Part shown: positions 24,081 to 34,022 of the stretch, piece by piece | Numbering within the stretch: the stretch's first letter is position 1 | How the letters are laid out: every line of letters starts with the position of its first letter | Assembly: GCA_902706235.1 (NCBI GenBank) | Contig: CACSJR010000012.1 | Span: 1-64,000 of the forward strand | Source: Citrobacter sp. 18056 | GTDB taxonomy: Bacteria > Pseudomonadota > Gammaproteobacteria > Enterobacterales > Enterobacteriaceae | Direction of reading: 5' to 3' | Length of the DNA stretch: 64,000 nt | Translations under genes and position numbers: made by a program | The notes under the pieces: model-generated | Told to the model about the DNA's origin: nothing | Database searches by the model: none | Seen by the model: only the letters and a program-made list of their open reading frames with translations

Positions 24081-24914
24081 TCAGGATTCCGGCGGTGAAG
24101 CCATATCACGGTATTTTGCGAGAATCGGGTTATTGGTTTCTGAAGAACTTTGCAGGTTCCACAGGCCACGATCGATCCCATCGTTAATCAGATAAATAAC
24201 GCCGGTTTCAATCGCTGACATCAGACACAACATGACCGGTTCATTCGAGGTATACCCAATTTCGCCTTCCAGCAGACGCTGGTAGTCAATAAAGCGGAAT
24301 ACCCCGGCCTGAACTTCATAAGACAATATGGTCTTGCTGGTATTCACAGAGGAAAGGACTTCACCGGTACTGACGTTAATCACTCGCAGGTTAACGGCAA
24401 TCTGGTCAAGTTGATATTGTGTGTCGCCACCGATACCAAAATAACGCGCGCCAACACCGCCGGATTTCACGTTACTTTCATAACCGATAATCGATCCTTC
24501 AATAATGACGTTCGCAGAACTTAACGATTGTAATGGTGCCTGGTTATTTACGCCGACGGTGCCATTTTCCTGCGCTGCCCGAATGATTTTTCGTTCATTA
24601 AGCAGGTTTTGTAATCCCTGACGTTCCAGCGGAATGAACCATTTGGAGTCTTTCAATGCCGTCACCAGCATCGCCGTCGCACTTTGCGGTACCGCCGTTG
24701 AGAAGTTACTCGCCGGATAAGGTTTAAATTGCCCGGTTTCATCCTGAATGTTGTAGACAGAAACGTACAGCTTGCCCTGCGGAGAAGGCAGGTGCGTCAG
24801 GTCACGATAGCTTTGCGCCCGTGGCATTAACGTCGGTTTTGCCGCCTCTTTCGGCGGGGCGGTCAGACAGCCACTGAGTAGGACGACCACCAGAAGTATA
24901 AATAAACGCTTCAT
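24081..24914 (-). CDS. csgG: Curli secretion channel CsgG
   Basis: 277-aa outer-membrane lipoprotein with signal peptide and lipobox VLLSGC. It forms the nonameric channel that lets curli subunits leave the periplasm. Conserved segments such as YNIQDETGQFKPYPASNFST and the C-terminal YLINDGIDRGLW fit the family. It is the last gene of csgDEFG. The constriction residues, including the YPASNFS loop, are intact. Confidence 0.96.
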   Translation of the reverse strand: MKRLFILLVVVLLSGCLTAPPKEAAKPTLMPRAQSYRDLTHLPSPQGKLYVSVYNIQDETGQFKPYPASNFSTAVPQSATAMLVTALKDSKWFIPLERQGLQNLLNERKIIRAAQENGTVGVNNQAPLQSLSSANVIIEGSIIGYESNVKSGGVGARYFGIGGDTQYQLDQIAVNLRVINVSTGEVLSSVNTSKTILSYEVQAGVFRFIDYQRLLEGEIGYTSNEPVMLCLMSAIETGVIYLINDGIDRGLWNLQSSSETNNPILAKYRDMASPPES

Positions 24915-24940
24915 GATTATTTTCCTGTACGGGTCTGTGA

Positions 24941-25360
24941 CTATTGGTCACTCGTAGACGTCTGTTGCACTCCGGAGACCTGGATAGTCGAGGTTTTCCC
25001 CGTACTTCTGTCGGTCACGTTAAGCGTGAGCAGGCCATTGCTGTTTTGTATATCGACAATAAAGTCATTAGTGACGAGGCGACCCGGTTTCCCGGTAGCA
25101 ACGTTACCCAACAGGCCACTTAATAATTGTGACTGGATAGCTGACGTGAAGTTATCTAACGCCGACGGCGCGGTATAACCAAAATCGTCACTCCCACCAG
25201 GTGCTTTATACGAGTTCTGCGCCTGGGCTTCATTTAGCAAAAAAGCGCCGTTATTCGGGTTTCCACCGAAGTTAGGGTTTACGAACTGGAAAACCATATT
25301 ACCGGCCCAACTTGCTGGTGTAATAAAAGCGAGCAAAGCGACAGTACAGGCGATACGCAT
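24941..25360 (-). CDS. csgF: Curli assembly protein CsgF
   Basis: 139 aa from [10 protein letters not shown] (25360); the open frame begins four codons earlier. The signal peptide ends near SWAG and is followed by [19 protein letters not shown], the segment that plugs into CsgG, almost as in E. coli. It is the surface-exposed partner of CsgG needed for nucleation by CsgB. Confidence 0.95.
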   Translation of the reverse strand: MRIACTVALLAFITPASWAGNMVFQFVNPNFGGNPNNGAFLLNEAQAQNSYKAPGGSDDFGYTAPSALDNFTSAIQSQLLSGLLGNVATGKPGRLVTNDFIVDIQNSNGLLTLNVTDRSTGKTSTIQVSGVQQTSTSDQ

Positions 25361-25381
25361 GATTGCCTCCACCCTCTATGT

Positions 25382-25771
25382 TTAAAATTCGTCGTGTGCT
25401 AAATCGTCCGTTTTTAATAAGGCCTGGTCGATTTGGCGTTTATTGATACCTTCTTGAGTAATTTGTACAGCTGCGTCTACGGTCTTATCAAACTCCCGTC
25501 TTATCGGGAATAAAAAGGTCTGAAATAAAATATCCTGATTAACAGTTATTGTTATCCAACTCCCCCAGCGTGCACTGGGCCTTTCATTAATGGATATATT
25601 CTCTCGGGTAGTACTGGCCCATTTATCGGTAAAGGAACGATAAAAATCGTGCCCTACCGACGATACGGTGTGATCGGCCACGATACCCGGTATCTCCACC
25701 TCTCCGGCATGCAGAGAGGGCGCAAGCAGCAGCAGGTTTGCAGCTGCAAGCCAGCACAGGGAACGTTTCAT
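25382..25771 (-). CDS. csgE: Curli secretion specificity factor CsgE
   Basis: 129 aa with signal peptide ([22 protein letters not shown]). The mature part [20 protein letters not shown] and [20 protein letters not shown] matches the CsgE family. It caps the periplasmic side of CsgG and guides CsgA for export. It lies between csgD and csgF, 17 bases after csgD. Confidence 0.95.
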   Translation of the reverse strand: MKRSLCWLAAANLLLLAPSLHAGEVEIPGIVADHTVSSVGHDFYRSFTDKWASTTRENISINERPSARWGSWITITVNQDILFQTFLFPIRREFDKTVDAAVQITQEGINKRQIDQALLKTDDLAHDEF

Positions 25772-25788
25772 GGTGTCTGCCTGTTAAC

Positions 25789-26436
25789 TTAACGCCTGAG
25801 ATTATCATTGGCCCAGGAGACGGCCTGAGTCCGGTTTTTTACGGCTAACTTCTTGAAAAGATTATAGAGATGTGTTTTTACGGTGTTTTCGCTAATGAAC
25901 AACGAGCGGGCAATTTCCACGTTGGAAGAACCGACCCGCAGTTTATTCAGAATCTCCCGTTCACGCTGCGTCAGCATTGCACTTTCTGCATTGTTGTAAC
26001 GGTAGTTACCTGAGTGCGTAATCAAATAGCTGGCGAGCTTATGCGAAAAGTAACAATCGCCATGCATGATCATGTTTAATCCTTCGATCAAACGTGATTC
26101 AGTTTCATTGTTATAAAAGACACCGTTGATGTGCGGCCAGTTTTCTATGTCCTTGAAAGGGTATTCCTCGGGTGTGTTGAGTAATACCAGTTTCATCCCG
26201 TTGTTTTTCCGGCCTAAATTTTCCTGCCAGTGAGTGATCAGCCTTTTATCCGCTTCCATCATATCGAAGATCATGATGCTGTCAGGCAACGTTTCTTCCA
26301 TAATACGATGAATATTTTGTACTTTTCCTGAGATATCCAGAGTCGATTTTAAATATTGTAAAAGCGCGCTTGCTTGTAAGGACGGCTTTGTTACAAGTAC
26401 AAGCGTACTGCCTAAACTATGGACTTCATTTAACAT
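25789..26436 (-). CDS. csgD: Curli and cellulose master regulator CsgD
   Basis: 215 aa. The N-terminal receiver-like domain spans about residues 10-130, and the C-terminal LuxR-type helix-turn-helix spans about 148-210 (LTQREREILNKLRVG, NVEIARSLFISENTVKTHL). It activates the divergent csgBAC operon, and cellulose synthesis through adrA in related species. It heads csgDEFG. The 728-base region to csgB should hold its promoter. Confidence 0.96.
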   Translation of the reverse strand: MLNEVHSLGSTLVLVTKPSLQASALLQYLKSTLDISGKVQNIHRIMEETLPDSIMIFDMMEADKRLITHWQENLGRKNNGMKLVLLNTPEEYPFKDIENWPHINGVFYNNETESRLIEGLNMIMHGDCYFSHKLASYLITHSGNYRYNNAESAMLTQREREILNKLRVGSSNVEIARSLFISENTVKTHLYNLFKKLAVKNRTQAVSWANDNLRR

Positions 26437-27164
26437 GATGAAACTCCAACGTTTTATAGCAGCTATCAGTTTTCCCCGTAAAAATACGGGGTTCCAGAAG
26501 TACTGATTGAGGCTGCATTGCTGTGTATACGTATTGTCGAAAACCCTAAGGAGGGTAAAAAGTCAATAAAACAATATTAGGTAGTTCAGTGTTCAATCTA
26601 GTCATTGCTAAATTTTAAGCAAGATCAAACACTGTAACAAAATGTAAGTCAGAATATTAAAATGTAAATATCTGGTTCGTTAATCATTTAGAAGTGATGA
26701 TAAAGTTGTACACGTAAATAAAATGTAAGCAACTTAATAAGTCACACAAATGACATAACTCATTAATATATAACTGATATATTATTGTGGTCGTTTGGAC
26801 TGTTCTCATCCAAATAATACATAAGTTTGTAACGCTTTTATCTTTAGAAAATTTTGGTCAAATGAGATCGCGATCCTGATCTTCGCGGTTGGTTTTTTCC
26901 TGACTCGCTAAACACCTTGATTTATAAGATTATCCGTTTTTTTAGATATGTTCTGATAATAGAAACACAAATAATCATATTTAAAGACGGGGACATAGCG
27001 TAATTCTAATGCTTAGGAATGATCCGAAAAATTTAAAATCAACCTTGCGGGTGACACCATTTAATTTTGGTCAGTAACATACTGTTCATCGTAACGTCGC
27101 ATTAACAACAACGTCGGCGTTATTTAACAGCAACAGAAATAGCCAGGATTCAAGCGGGTGGAAC
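26437..27164. promoter_or_regulatory. Divergent curli control region between csgD and csgB
   Basis: 728 bases without a gene and very AT-rich, as in other enterics where this region binds OmpR, IHF, H-NS, CpxR, MlrA and others. I could not fix individual sites for these proteins. GCGGGTGACA at about 27047-27056, some 110 bases before csgB, resembles the CsgD target motif (CGGGTGAG-like). The csgD mRNA leader probably occupies the first 150 bases or so. Confidence 0.6.
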
Positions 27165-27623
27165 ATGAACAAGAAAGTGTATTTTCTGTCGTTAACACTG
27201 CTGGCGATACCTGGATTAGTAGCTGCATCGGGTTATGATCTGGCAAGTCCAGAATATAATCTGGTCGCCAATGGCCTTAACTCTAATCTTGCTAATGAAA
27301 CAGCAGTTGTTGCTCAGCGAGGTAATGGGAATGGCGCGAATGCTCAACAGGATGGAAATCATCAAATAGCCGTTGTTTCTCAACGAGGTAATGGCAATCA
27401 GGCTGATGTTTCTCAATCCGGTGGGTACAATCTGGCCTATGTAGATCAGGCCGGAAGTAGTAATGATGCAGATATTAGCCAATCAGGCTATGGGAATACA
27501 GGCATTATTATTCAGAGAGGTTCGGGTAATCAGGCCAGTATTTCACAGCAGCAGTCCGTAGGTACTAAAACAGTTATTGTGCAAAACTCGTCGCAAATGG
27601 CCGTTCGTGTATTAACACGTTAA
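27165..27623 (+). CDS. csgB: Curli nucleator CsgB
   Basis: 152-aa minor curlin with signal peptide (MNKKVYFLSLTLLAIPGLVA). It has five curlin-type repeats of about 22 residues with regularly spaced Gln and Asn, for example AVVAQRGNGNGANAQQDG and ADISQSGYGNTG. The last is a degenerate, basic repeat (MAVRVLTR end) that in E. coli anchors it to the cell. It templates CsgA polymerisation on the surface. First gene of csgBAC. Confidence 0.95.
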   Translation: MNKKVYFLSLTLLAIPGLVAASGYDLASPEYNLVANGLNSNLANETAVVAQRGNGNGANAQQDGNHQIAVVSQRGNGNQADVSQSGGYNLAYVDQAGSSNDADISQSGYGNTGIIIQRGSGNQASISQQQSVGTKTVIVQNSSQMAVRVLTR

Positions 27624-27663
27624 TGGTTATAAGACGAAACCTAATCAAGCCAATGGGGGTTTT

Positions 27664-28128
27664 ATGAATATTAAAATGTCTATGATTGCAATGGTTCTTG
27701 TTTCTGGTACAGCATTTGCTGGTGGCCCTGGTGGTGGTGGTCCTGGTGGTGGTGGTGGTCTGCCACAAGTTAATTCCAGTAATGAAACTGTGAATATTTA
27801 TCAGGAAGGCGGTAATAACGGCGCCAGCGTGGATCAAAGTGGGTCCAAATACGCAGATGTGAACATCTCACAGAAAGGTCTGAACAACCTGGCAACTGCA
27901 ACACAAAGCAGTGCCTACAACAGTGATATCAACGTGTCACAGGTTGGCTTTAGCAACAGCTCAAGCAACCTGCAAACCGGTGATAACTCCACCATTAACG
28001 TTAGCCAGAACAACCTTTACGGCTGGGGGGCGGGTAACTCTGCCAACGTGAATCAGACCGCTGACAGTTCCATTGTTAACGTGACTCAGAACGGCTCTGC
28101 TAACTGGGCAAACGTTTACCAGCATTAA
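27664..28128 (+). CDS. csgA: Major curli subunit CsgA (divergent)
   Basis: 154 aa with signal peptide ending near TAFAG, then a Gly-rich linker (GGPGGGGPGGGGGLPQ) that serves as the N22-like targeting segment. Five repeats follow with the curlin frame Q-x4-N-x5-Q: VNIYQEGGNNGASVDQ, VNISQKGLNNLATATQ, INVSQVGFSNSSSNLQ, a fourth with a longer loop (INVSQNNLYGWGAGNSANVNQ), and VNVTQNGSANWANVYQ. The fourth has Q-x9-N, five residues more than usual. Sequence is well diverged from E. coli CsgA, but position and repeat logic are clear. Confidence 0.93.
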   Translation: MNIKMSMIAMVLVSGTAFAGGPGGGGPGGGGGLPQVNSSNETVNIYQEGGNNGASVDQSGSKYADVNISQKGLNNLATATQSSAYNSDINVSQVGFSNSSSNLQTGDNSTINVSQNNLYGWGAGNSANVNQTADSSIVNVTQNGSANWANVYQH

Positions 28129-28151
28129 TCTGGTTTTCGCACTATATAAAA

Positions 28152-28177
28152 AACAGGGCCTGTGCCCTGTTTTTTTA
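28152..28177 (+). terminator. Terminator after csgA
   Basis: AACAGGGC, loop CTGT, GCCCTGTT followed by a T run, between csgA and csgC. It should reduce read-through, so csgC is expressed at a much lower level than csgA. Confidence 0.85.
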
Positions 28178-28189
28178 TTGGAGGATGTC

Positions 28190-28519
28190 ATGAACAGTTT
28201 GCTTATTGCGGTCGCTCTCACCAATAGCATCGCTTTTAATGTCACCCATCAAGGGGAAATGTACACCATTACGCCGCAGGTCACTGTGACAGAGCCGTGC
28301 CAGTGCCGGGTGAGTATCCAGACGATGCGTGAGGGACAAGGCGGGACCAGCAACATTCAGCAGAGTAAAACGGTAAGTTTGCCCGCTAATCAGCCGATTG
28401 ATCTCTCGAGGATGCAGTTAAATATTACCCAGAACGACACGGTAAAAGTCGTTGTCACGCTAACGGATGGGCAGGCTTTGCATCTTTCGGCGCAATGGCC
28501 CAATGGGGAAAGGACCTAG
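28190..28519 (+). CDS. csgC: Curli amyloid inhibitor CsgC
   Basis: 109 aa from MNSLLIAVALTNS with GGAGG upstream. This periplasmic beta-sandwich protein stops CsgA from polymerising too early inside the cell. The CxC motif (EPCQCRVSI) and the SLPANQPIDLS stretch of the family are kept. It sits after the csgA terminator. Confidence 0.92.
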   Translation: MNSLLIAVALTNSIAFNVTHQGEMYTITPQVTVTEPCQCRVSIQTMREGQGGTSNIQQSKTVSLPANQPIDLSRMQLNITQNDTVKVVVTLTDGQALHLSAQWPNGERT

Positions 28520-28677
28520 CAGCGCCCTATTTTTAACAGATTGATTGGCGTTAATTCACAGTGATGATTACTTTTACGTTAAGGGTTTGCAGTGTCGTGT
28601 TGTTGAAGTACGCACGGTGCGGGGCAGCGTGTGCATAACTCACTCTCAGGGATGATTACATTCCACGGAGCTACGCG

Positions 28678-29001
28678 ATGAAAACCTTAACTCAACAGCT
28701 GTGTGCTGTTGCCTGTCTGTCGTCGGCATTGTTCTCTGGCGTCGCAATGTCCACGACCTCTCAGGCCCAGGGTGGCGTCATTCATTTTGTCGGGTCGATT
28801 GTCGAAGATCCTTGCAACATTTCTACCGGTTCTCAGCATATTTCCATGAGCTGCCATCGTGCAGGGCAGGTGCAAACTTCTGCTATTTCTTTCCAGCAGG
28901 CCGCTACGGGGCACGTCGTGAATAACGAGGCGGCAACCGTTAGCATGCGCTATATTAATCCTCAGAAAACACTCGGTGTCGTCACCATCGCTTACCGTTA
29001 A
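28678..29001 (+). CDS. ymdA: Fimbrial-like exported protein YmdA
   Basis: 107-aa exported protein with signal peptide (MKTLTQQLCAVACLSSALFSGVAM). The mature part starts with a fimbrial-subunit-like strand (GGVIHFVGSIVEDPCNIS) and has two cysteines suited to a disulphide. E. coli has ymdA at the same place between csgC and ymdB. Function unknown; it is too short for a full pilin. About 158 gene-free bases precede it. Confidence 0.85.
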   Translation: MKTLTQQLCAVACLSSALFSGVAMSTTSQAQGGVIHFVGSIVEDPCNISTGSQHISMSCHRAGQVQTSAISFQQAATGHVVNNEAATVSMRYINPQKTLGVVTIAYR

Positions 29002-29076
29002 CCTCTTTACGGATAAACGCTTTCTCCTGCTTTTGACTAAACTTGAACTTAAGTGAACGTTCGGCAGGAGAAATTT

Positions 29077-29607
29077 ATGAACGCGCGGATCCAAATCCTT
29101 CAGGCCGATATCACTACCCTCGATGTCGATGTTATCGTCAACGCCGCCAATCCGTCGTTACTGGGGGGTGGGGGTGTGGACGGGGCCATTCATCGGGCTG
29201 CAGGCCCGGCATTACTGGAAGCCTGCAAAAAAGTGCGCCAGCAGCAAGGGGAGTGTCCCGCTGGTCACGCGGTGATAACCGAGGCCGGTAATCTAAATGC
29301 TAAAGCGGTTATCCACGCCGTCGGGCCGGTGTGGCACGGTGGGGAACAGCACGAAGCTGCGTTGCTGGAAGACGCTTACCGTAACAGCCTACAGTTGGCG
29401 GAAGCCAACGGCTATCGCACCCTGGCTTTTCCCGCTATCAGTACCGGCGTTTACGGTTATCCTAAAGCTGCTGCGGCGGCGATTGCGTTTACGACCGTCG
29501 ATCGCTGGCTTGCCAGCCACGCGTTACCTGAACAGGTAACTTTCGTTTGCTTTGATGAGGACAGTGCACATCTATATGCACGATTACTTAGCCAGCAGGG
29601 AAACTGA
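29077..29607 (+). CDS. ymdB: Macrodomain O-acetyl-ADP-ribose deacetylase / RNase III regulator YmdB
   Basis: 176 aa from [13 protein letters not shown], with AGGAG seven bases upstream. It has macrodomain motifs [21 protein letters not shown] and [12 protein letters not shown], which bind ADP-ribose. The E. coli protein deacetylates O-acetyl-ADP-ribose and also binds and inhibits RNase III under stress. Its 3' end overlaps clsC by over 30 bases, so the two are probably coupled. Confidence 0.94.
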   Translation: MNARIQILQADITTLDVDVIVNAANPSLLGGGGVDGAIHRAAGPALLEACKKVRQQQGECPAGHAVITEAGNLNAKAVIHAVGPVWHGGEQHEAALLEDAYRNSLQLAEANGYRTLAFPAISTGVYGYPKAAAAAIAFTTVDRWLASHALPEQVTFVCFDEDSAHLYARLLSQQGN

Positions 29608-31027
29608 CACCCGCCTGCACCAGGCGCTGGCTTCTTCAGAGAACGCCTCGGCAACAGTTTGTGGGATCCACACGCTCGAAGACAGTCTTGAAGCTTTTGC
29701 GGCGCGCTATCAACTTGCTGCCCTGGCAGAGCGCACCCTCGATGTGCAGTACTATATCTGGGAAGACGACGTCTCCGGCCGATTGTTGTTTCAGGCACTG
29801 ATGGACGCCGCAGACCGGGGCGTGAAGGTACGATTATTATTGGATGACAATAACACCAGCGGGCTGGACGACACGCTCAAAATACTGGATGCGCACCCCA
29901 ATATTGACGTGCGGCTGTTCAACCCCTTTTCATTTCGTACTCTGCGGATGCTGGGTTATCTGACCGATTTTGCGCGTCTCAACCGCCGGATGCATAACAA
30001 AAGTTTTAGTGCGGACTGTCTGGCGACCATCATCGGTGGGCGCAACGTGGGCGATGCCTATTTCGGTATCGGTGAAGAACCCTTGTTTACCGATCTTGAC
30101 GTGCTGGCGACAGGGCACGTTGTCGCAGAAGTGGAACGGGATTTCGAGCGCTACTGGCAGTGTGAATCAGTGGCAACCCTACAACAGGTGCTTCCATCGG
30201 ACAATACGCCAAGGGTAAAGCCGTCTTTGCCGGCATTTTCCGATGAACAGCAGATTGCAGCTGATCGCTATCTGGAAAAACTGGCGACAACCGAAATTGC
30301 CCGGCGCATGTCGCAGGGGGATTTATCTTTTATCCACGCGCAAACCAAACTGCTCAGCGACGATCCGCGCAAAGGGGAGGGGAGAGCTGCCCCGCGCAGT
30401 TTGCTGCCTGAACGATTACGCCGCGCGATGGGTACGCCCGAATCGAATATCGATATTATCTCTTCTTATTTTGTGCCGGGCCGCGCGGGTGTGGCGCAAA
30501 TTCTGCAGCTGGTGCGCAAAGGGGTGAAAGTCGCGATTCTGACTAACTCCCTGGCGGCGAATGATGTGGCGGTGGTTCACGCGGGTTATGCGCGCTGGCG
30601 TAAGAAGTTGCTTCGTCACGGCGTCGAACTTTACGAGCTGAAACCGACGCAACATCCACGGCCAGGCATCCGCGACCGCGGTTTGACCGGTAACTCCGGC
30701 TCCAGTCTGCACGCCAAAACCTTCAGTATTGATGGAAAAAAAGTGTTTATCGGCTCGTTTAATTTCGACCCGCGTTCGGCGCTGCTCAATACCGAAATGG
30801 GGCTGGTTATTGACAGCGAGCATCTCGCCCAGCGCATTCACCATCGTTTTCTGAAAAGTCAGCGCGACGCCGCCTGGAAACTCAAGCTAACGCGATGGGG
30901 AAAAATTCACTGGATAGACAGGGAAGACGGGCAGGAAACCGAGTTACGCAAAGAGCCTCAGGCCAAAATCTGGCAGCGTATTTTAGTGCTGATAGCGTAT
31001 GTGTTGCCGGTGGAGTGGTTGTTGTAA
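29576..31027 (+). CDS. clsC: Cardiolipin synthase ClsC (YmdC)
   Basis: About 483 aa from the ATG at 29576; an ATG at 29555 is also open, and the conserved part begins even later (around [14 protein letters not shown]). Two phospholipase-D HKD motifs are present: [18 protein letters not shown] and [18 protein letters not shown]. It makes cardiolipin at the inner membrane, in E. coli from phosphatidylglycerol plus phosphatidylethanolamine with YmdB help. It overlaps ymdB, and the C-terminal VLPVEWLL matches E. coli exactly. Confidence 0.94.
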   Translation: MHDYLASRETDTRLHQALASSENASATVCGIHTLEDSLEAFAARYQLAALAERTLDVQYYIWEDDVSGRLLFQALMDAADRGVKVRLLLDDNNTSGLDDTLKILDAHPNIDVRLFNPFSFRTLRMLGYLTDFARLNRRMHNKSFSADCLATIIGGRNVGDAYFGIGEEPLFTDLDVLATGHVVAEVERDFERYWQCESVATLQQVLPSDNTPRVKPSLPAFSDEQQIAADRYLEKLATTEIARRMSQGDLSFIHAQTKLLSDDPRKGEGRAAPRSLLPERLRRAMGTPESNIDIISSYFVPGRAGVAQILQLVRKGVKVAILTNSLAANDVAVVHAGYARWRKKLLRHGVELYELKPTQHPRPGIRDRGLTGNSGSSLHAKTFSIDGKKVFIGSFNFDPRSALLNTEMGLVIDSEHLAQRIHHRFLKSQRDAAWKLKLTRWGKIHWIDREDGQETELRKEPQAKIWQRILVLIAYVLPVEWLL

Positions 31028-31028
31028 T

Positions 31029-31053
31029 CGGGCCGCCTCTGTGCGGCCCGTTT
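31029..31053. terminator. Terminator between convergent clsC and opgC
   Basis: GGGCCGC, loop CTCTGT, GCGGCCC followed by GTTTCT, immediately after the clsC stop and before the opgC stop. Confidence 0.65.
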
Positions 31054-31056
31054 CTA

Positions 31057-32217
31057 TTACTGTGCGGAAGGCTGAGTTTTGTTCGGCGGCGTCTGCGGTT
31101 TGCCTGAGAACAGGAAACGCAGCAGCGGAATGCGAAGATGAATTTCGTACAGGATAATTGCAATCCCGATAACGAACACCAGACCAGTGATAAAGCCGAC
31201 CAGGTTGGAGTGGATGTACGGGGTGATCCACGCGCCGTACAGCAGGGTCAGCGGATGGTGTACCAGATAAATAAACAGCGAGGCGTTGACAAAATAGGTC
31301 ACGCGGCTGGATTTGAAATTCAACATCCGGTGGCCAAACGCAAACACCACGTTCACCATCCACAGGCCCAATACCATCGTAATCACGTATTCGGTTTCAT
31401 ACATCCAGGCGTCGCCAGTGCCGTATTGCTGGTTCAGGCGATAGGCGATAAAGCCGAGCGCCGCTCCGGCCATGCACCACGGTGACGGGGTGGTGAACAA
31501 ATCTTTCAGACGTGGATTCACGAACGCCTGCGCGCCAAGAATAAAGAACGGCAGATAGAACAGGGTCTGCATCACCACGAAATTAAAGATACCGTCGCTG
31601 AGTATCGGGGGATACACGATGAACAGCGTCCGGCGAATAATGGCGTACACAATGCCCAGTGCAAGGAACAGCCCGGTCAACTGGCCCATGGAAACGTTAT
31701 TGAAAAACGCGATAATCGAGGCCTGCTGGCGTTTTTTGATCCAATGGAACAGCGCCAGCCCGAGTGTGGTCAGCACCACCAGAACCAACAGGAACCACAG
31801 GTGAGACACCAGTTCCCACGCCAGAGTGTTGAATTTTTGATAGCCGGTCAGCGTATGCCAGGTCGCCGATTTTCCCTCAACGTGCTGAAGCATTAAAAAT
31901 TGCGGCAGCGTCAACAGGGGAATGGCAGTCAACATCGGGATACCGACGCGCTCCACGCGCACCGTCCACCATTTCTTCATTGGATAGCGCAAAAAAAGCA
32001 TGTACGAGAAATAGCCGGAAATGACGAAAAAGACCTGCATACGGAATGAGTGAACAAAATCGTTGAACAGCGTCAGCCACCACGAAGGTTCAGCACTATT
32101 GACGTGCCAGGTGTGGCTGGAATAAATCAGGGAGATATGGAAAGGGATACCCAACAGCATCAGCCAGGCGCGGATGGAGTCGAGGAAATATTCGCGTTGC
32201 GGTGGTGTATTATTCAT
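31057..32217 (-). CDS. opgC: Periplasmic glucan succinyltransferase OpgC
   Basis: 386-aa acyltransferase-3 membrane protein with about 10 hydrophobic segments. It adds succinyl groups to osmoregulated periplasmic glucans. The N-terminal [22 protein letters not shown] motif (R-x10-H) is the family's catalytic signature. It is divergent from opgGH, as in E. coli. Confidence 0.94.
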   Translation of the reverse strand: MNNTPPQREYFLDSIRAWLMLLGIPFHISLIYSSHTWHVNSAEPSWWLTLFNDFVHSFRMQVFFVISGYFSYMLFLRYPMKKWWTVRVERVGIPMLTAIPLLTLPQFLMLQHVEGKSATWHTLTGYQKFNTLAWELVSHLWFLLVLVVLTTLGLALFHWIKKRQQASIIAFFNNVSMGQLTGLFLALGIVYAIIRRTLFIVYPPILSDGIFNFVVMQTLFYLPFFILGAQAFVNPRLKDLFTTPSPWCMAGAALGFIAYRLNQQYGTGDAWMYETEYVITMVLGLWMVNVVFAFGHRMLNFKSSRVTYFVNASLFIYLVHHPLTLLYGAWITPYIHSNLVGFITGLVFVIGIAIILYEIHLRIPLLRFLFSGKPQTPPNKTQPSAQ

Positions 32218-32468
32218 AAAATCAATGAAATCTCAGACTAATCGTCTTATCGGCCAGTACGATAACAGTTAAATTCGAGCAACCCTACACGAAGTCCGGG
32301 AACCTGTCTTTAGGAGTAGCACGCAAAGTGCATCCCGGTGTGGAACGTTGTTTATTCCATAGGCCACCGAGCCGAACAAAATGGGGATTATGTTGTCGGA
32401 TTGCTTGAGTTTCCATTAAAATGGATCGGATCGATTTAAGCACACAAAGGGGGAAGTGCTTACTACTT
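32218..32468. promoter_or_regulatory. Divergent promoter region opgC / opgGH
   Basis: 250-base intergenic space that should carry both promoters. I see a short palindrome (GGAACGTTGTTTATTCC, 32342-32358) but no motif I can assign. opgGH is osmotically controlled in E. coli. Confidence 0.4.
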
Positions 32469-34022
32469 ATGAAAAATAAACCACAGATGATGAAACTGCG
32501 TTGGATAGGCGCAGCCATAATGTTGTCCCTGTGTACTTCATCTGCATGGGCGTTCAGTATTGATGATGTAGCGAAGGAAGCGAAATCGCTCGCCGGCAAG
32601 GGCTACGAAGCGCCAAAAAGTAACCTGCCCTCCGTTTTCCGCGACATGAAATACGCGGATTATCAGCAAATTCAGTTTAACCACGACAAAGCTTACTGGA
32701 GCAAGGTCAAGACTCCGTTCAAGCTTGAGTTCTACCATCAGGGGATGTATTTCGACACGCCAGTCGCCATTAATGAAGTGACGGCCACGTCGGTGAAGAA
32801 AATCAAATACAGCCCGGATTACTTCAATTTTGGCAATGTCCAGCATGATAAAGACACCGTCAAGGATCTGGGTTTTGCCGGGTTTAAAGTGCTGTATCCG
32901 ATCAACAGCAAAGATAAAAACGACGAAATCGTCAGCATGCTCGGAGCCAGCTATTTCCGCGTTCTCGGTCAGGGCCAAACCTATGGCTTGTCTGCCCGCG
33001 GCCTCGCCATTGATACTGCTTTGCCATCCGGCGAAGAGTTCCCGCGTTTTCGTGAGTTCTGGATTGAGCGTCCAAAAGCGACCGACAAACGTCTGACTAT
33101 TTATGCACTGCTGGATTCCCCGCGTGCGACCGGCGCCTATCGCTTTGTCGTGATGCCTGGCCGCGATACCGTGGTTGATGTGCAGTCTAAAGTTTACCTG
33201 CGCGATAAAGTGGGCAAACTGGGCGTGGCACCACTGACCAGCATGTTCCTGTTTGGGCCGAATCAGCCATCTCCGACCACCAATTTCCGTCCTGAACTGC
33301 ATGACTCTAACGGTCTGTCTATTCTGGCCGGTAACGGTGAATGGATTTGGCGTCCGCTGAATAACCCGAAACACCTCGCAGTGAGCAGCTACGCGACCGA
33401 AAATCCGCAAGGCTTTGGTCTGTTGCAGCGTGGTCGTCAGTTCTCGCGTTATGAGGATTTGGACGATCGTTATGACCTGCGCCCAAGCGCGTGGATTACC
33501 CCGAAAGGTGACTGGGGTAAAGGGAAAGTCGAGCTGGTGGAAATTCCAACCAACGACGAAACCAACGATAACATCGTCGCTTACTGGACCCCGGATCAGC
33601 TGCCGGACCCAGGCAAAGAGATGAACTTCAAATACACCATCACTTTCAGCCGTGACGAAGACAAACTGCACGCACCGGATAGCGCGTATGTGATGCAGAC
33701 ACGTCGTTCAACAGGTGATGTGAAGCAGTCGAACCTCATTCGTCAGCCCGATGGCACTATCGCGTTTGTCGTCGACTACACCGGTGCGGACATGAAAAAG
33801 ATGCCGCAGGATACGCCGGTTACCGCCCAGACCAGTATTGGTGACAACGGAGAAATCGTGGACAGCAATGTTCGCTATAACCCGATGACAAAAGGCTGGC
33901 GTCTGACGATGCGTGTGAAAGTCAAAGATGTGAAGAAAACGACCGACATGCGTGCGGCCCTGGTCAATGGCGATCAGACGCTGAGTGAAACCTGGAGCTA
34001 TCAGCTACCTGCTAATGAATAA
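32469..34022 (+). CDS. opgG: Periplasmic glucan biosynthesis protein OpgG
   Basis: 517 aa from [12 protein letters not shown]; the E. coli-annotated start corresponds to MMKLRW at 32487 (511 aa), and either is possible. The signal peptide ends at SSAWA. The mature protein ([19 protein letters not shown]...) is very close to E. coli OpgG throughout. It acts in the periplasm on the glucan backbone made by OpgH, probably forming or processing beta-1,6 branches. Its stop overlaps the opgH start by 8 bases. Confidence 0.95.
   Translation: MKNKPQMMKLRWIGAAIMLSLCTSSAWAFSIDDVAKEAKSLAGKGYEAPKSNLPSVFRDMKYADYQQIQFNHDKAYWSKVKTPFKLEFYHQGMYFDTPVAINEVTATSVKKIKYSPDYFNFGNVQHDKDTVKDLGFAGFKVLYPINSKDKNDEIVSMLGASYFRVLGQGQTYGLSARGLAIDTALPSGEEFPRFREFWIERPKATDKRLTIYALLDSPRATGAYRFVVMPGRDTVVDVQSKVYLRDKVGKLGVAPLTSMFLFGPNQPSPTTNFRPELHDSNGLSILAGNGEWIWRPLNNPKHLAVSSYATENPQGFGLLQRGRQFSRYEDLDDRYDLRPSAWITPKGDWGKGKVELVEIPTNDETNDNIVAYWTPDQLPDPGKEMNFKYTITFSRDEDKLHAPDSAYVMQTRRSTGDVKQSNLIRQPDGTIAFVVDYTGADMKKMPQDTPVTAQTSIGDNGEIVDSNVRYNPMTKGWRLTMRVKVKDVKKTTDMRAALVNGDQTLSETWSYQLPANE

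Noticed and set aside
26868-26900. CGCGA...TCGCG followed by T residues as a terminator or attenuator in the csgD leader region
   Set aside because: The stem is 5 bp with a 9-base loop, too weak to support a call, although it points to plus-strand termination before csgB.
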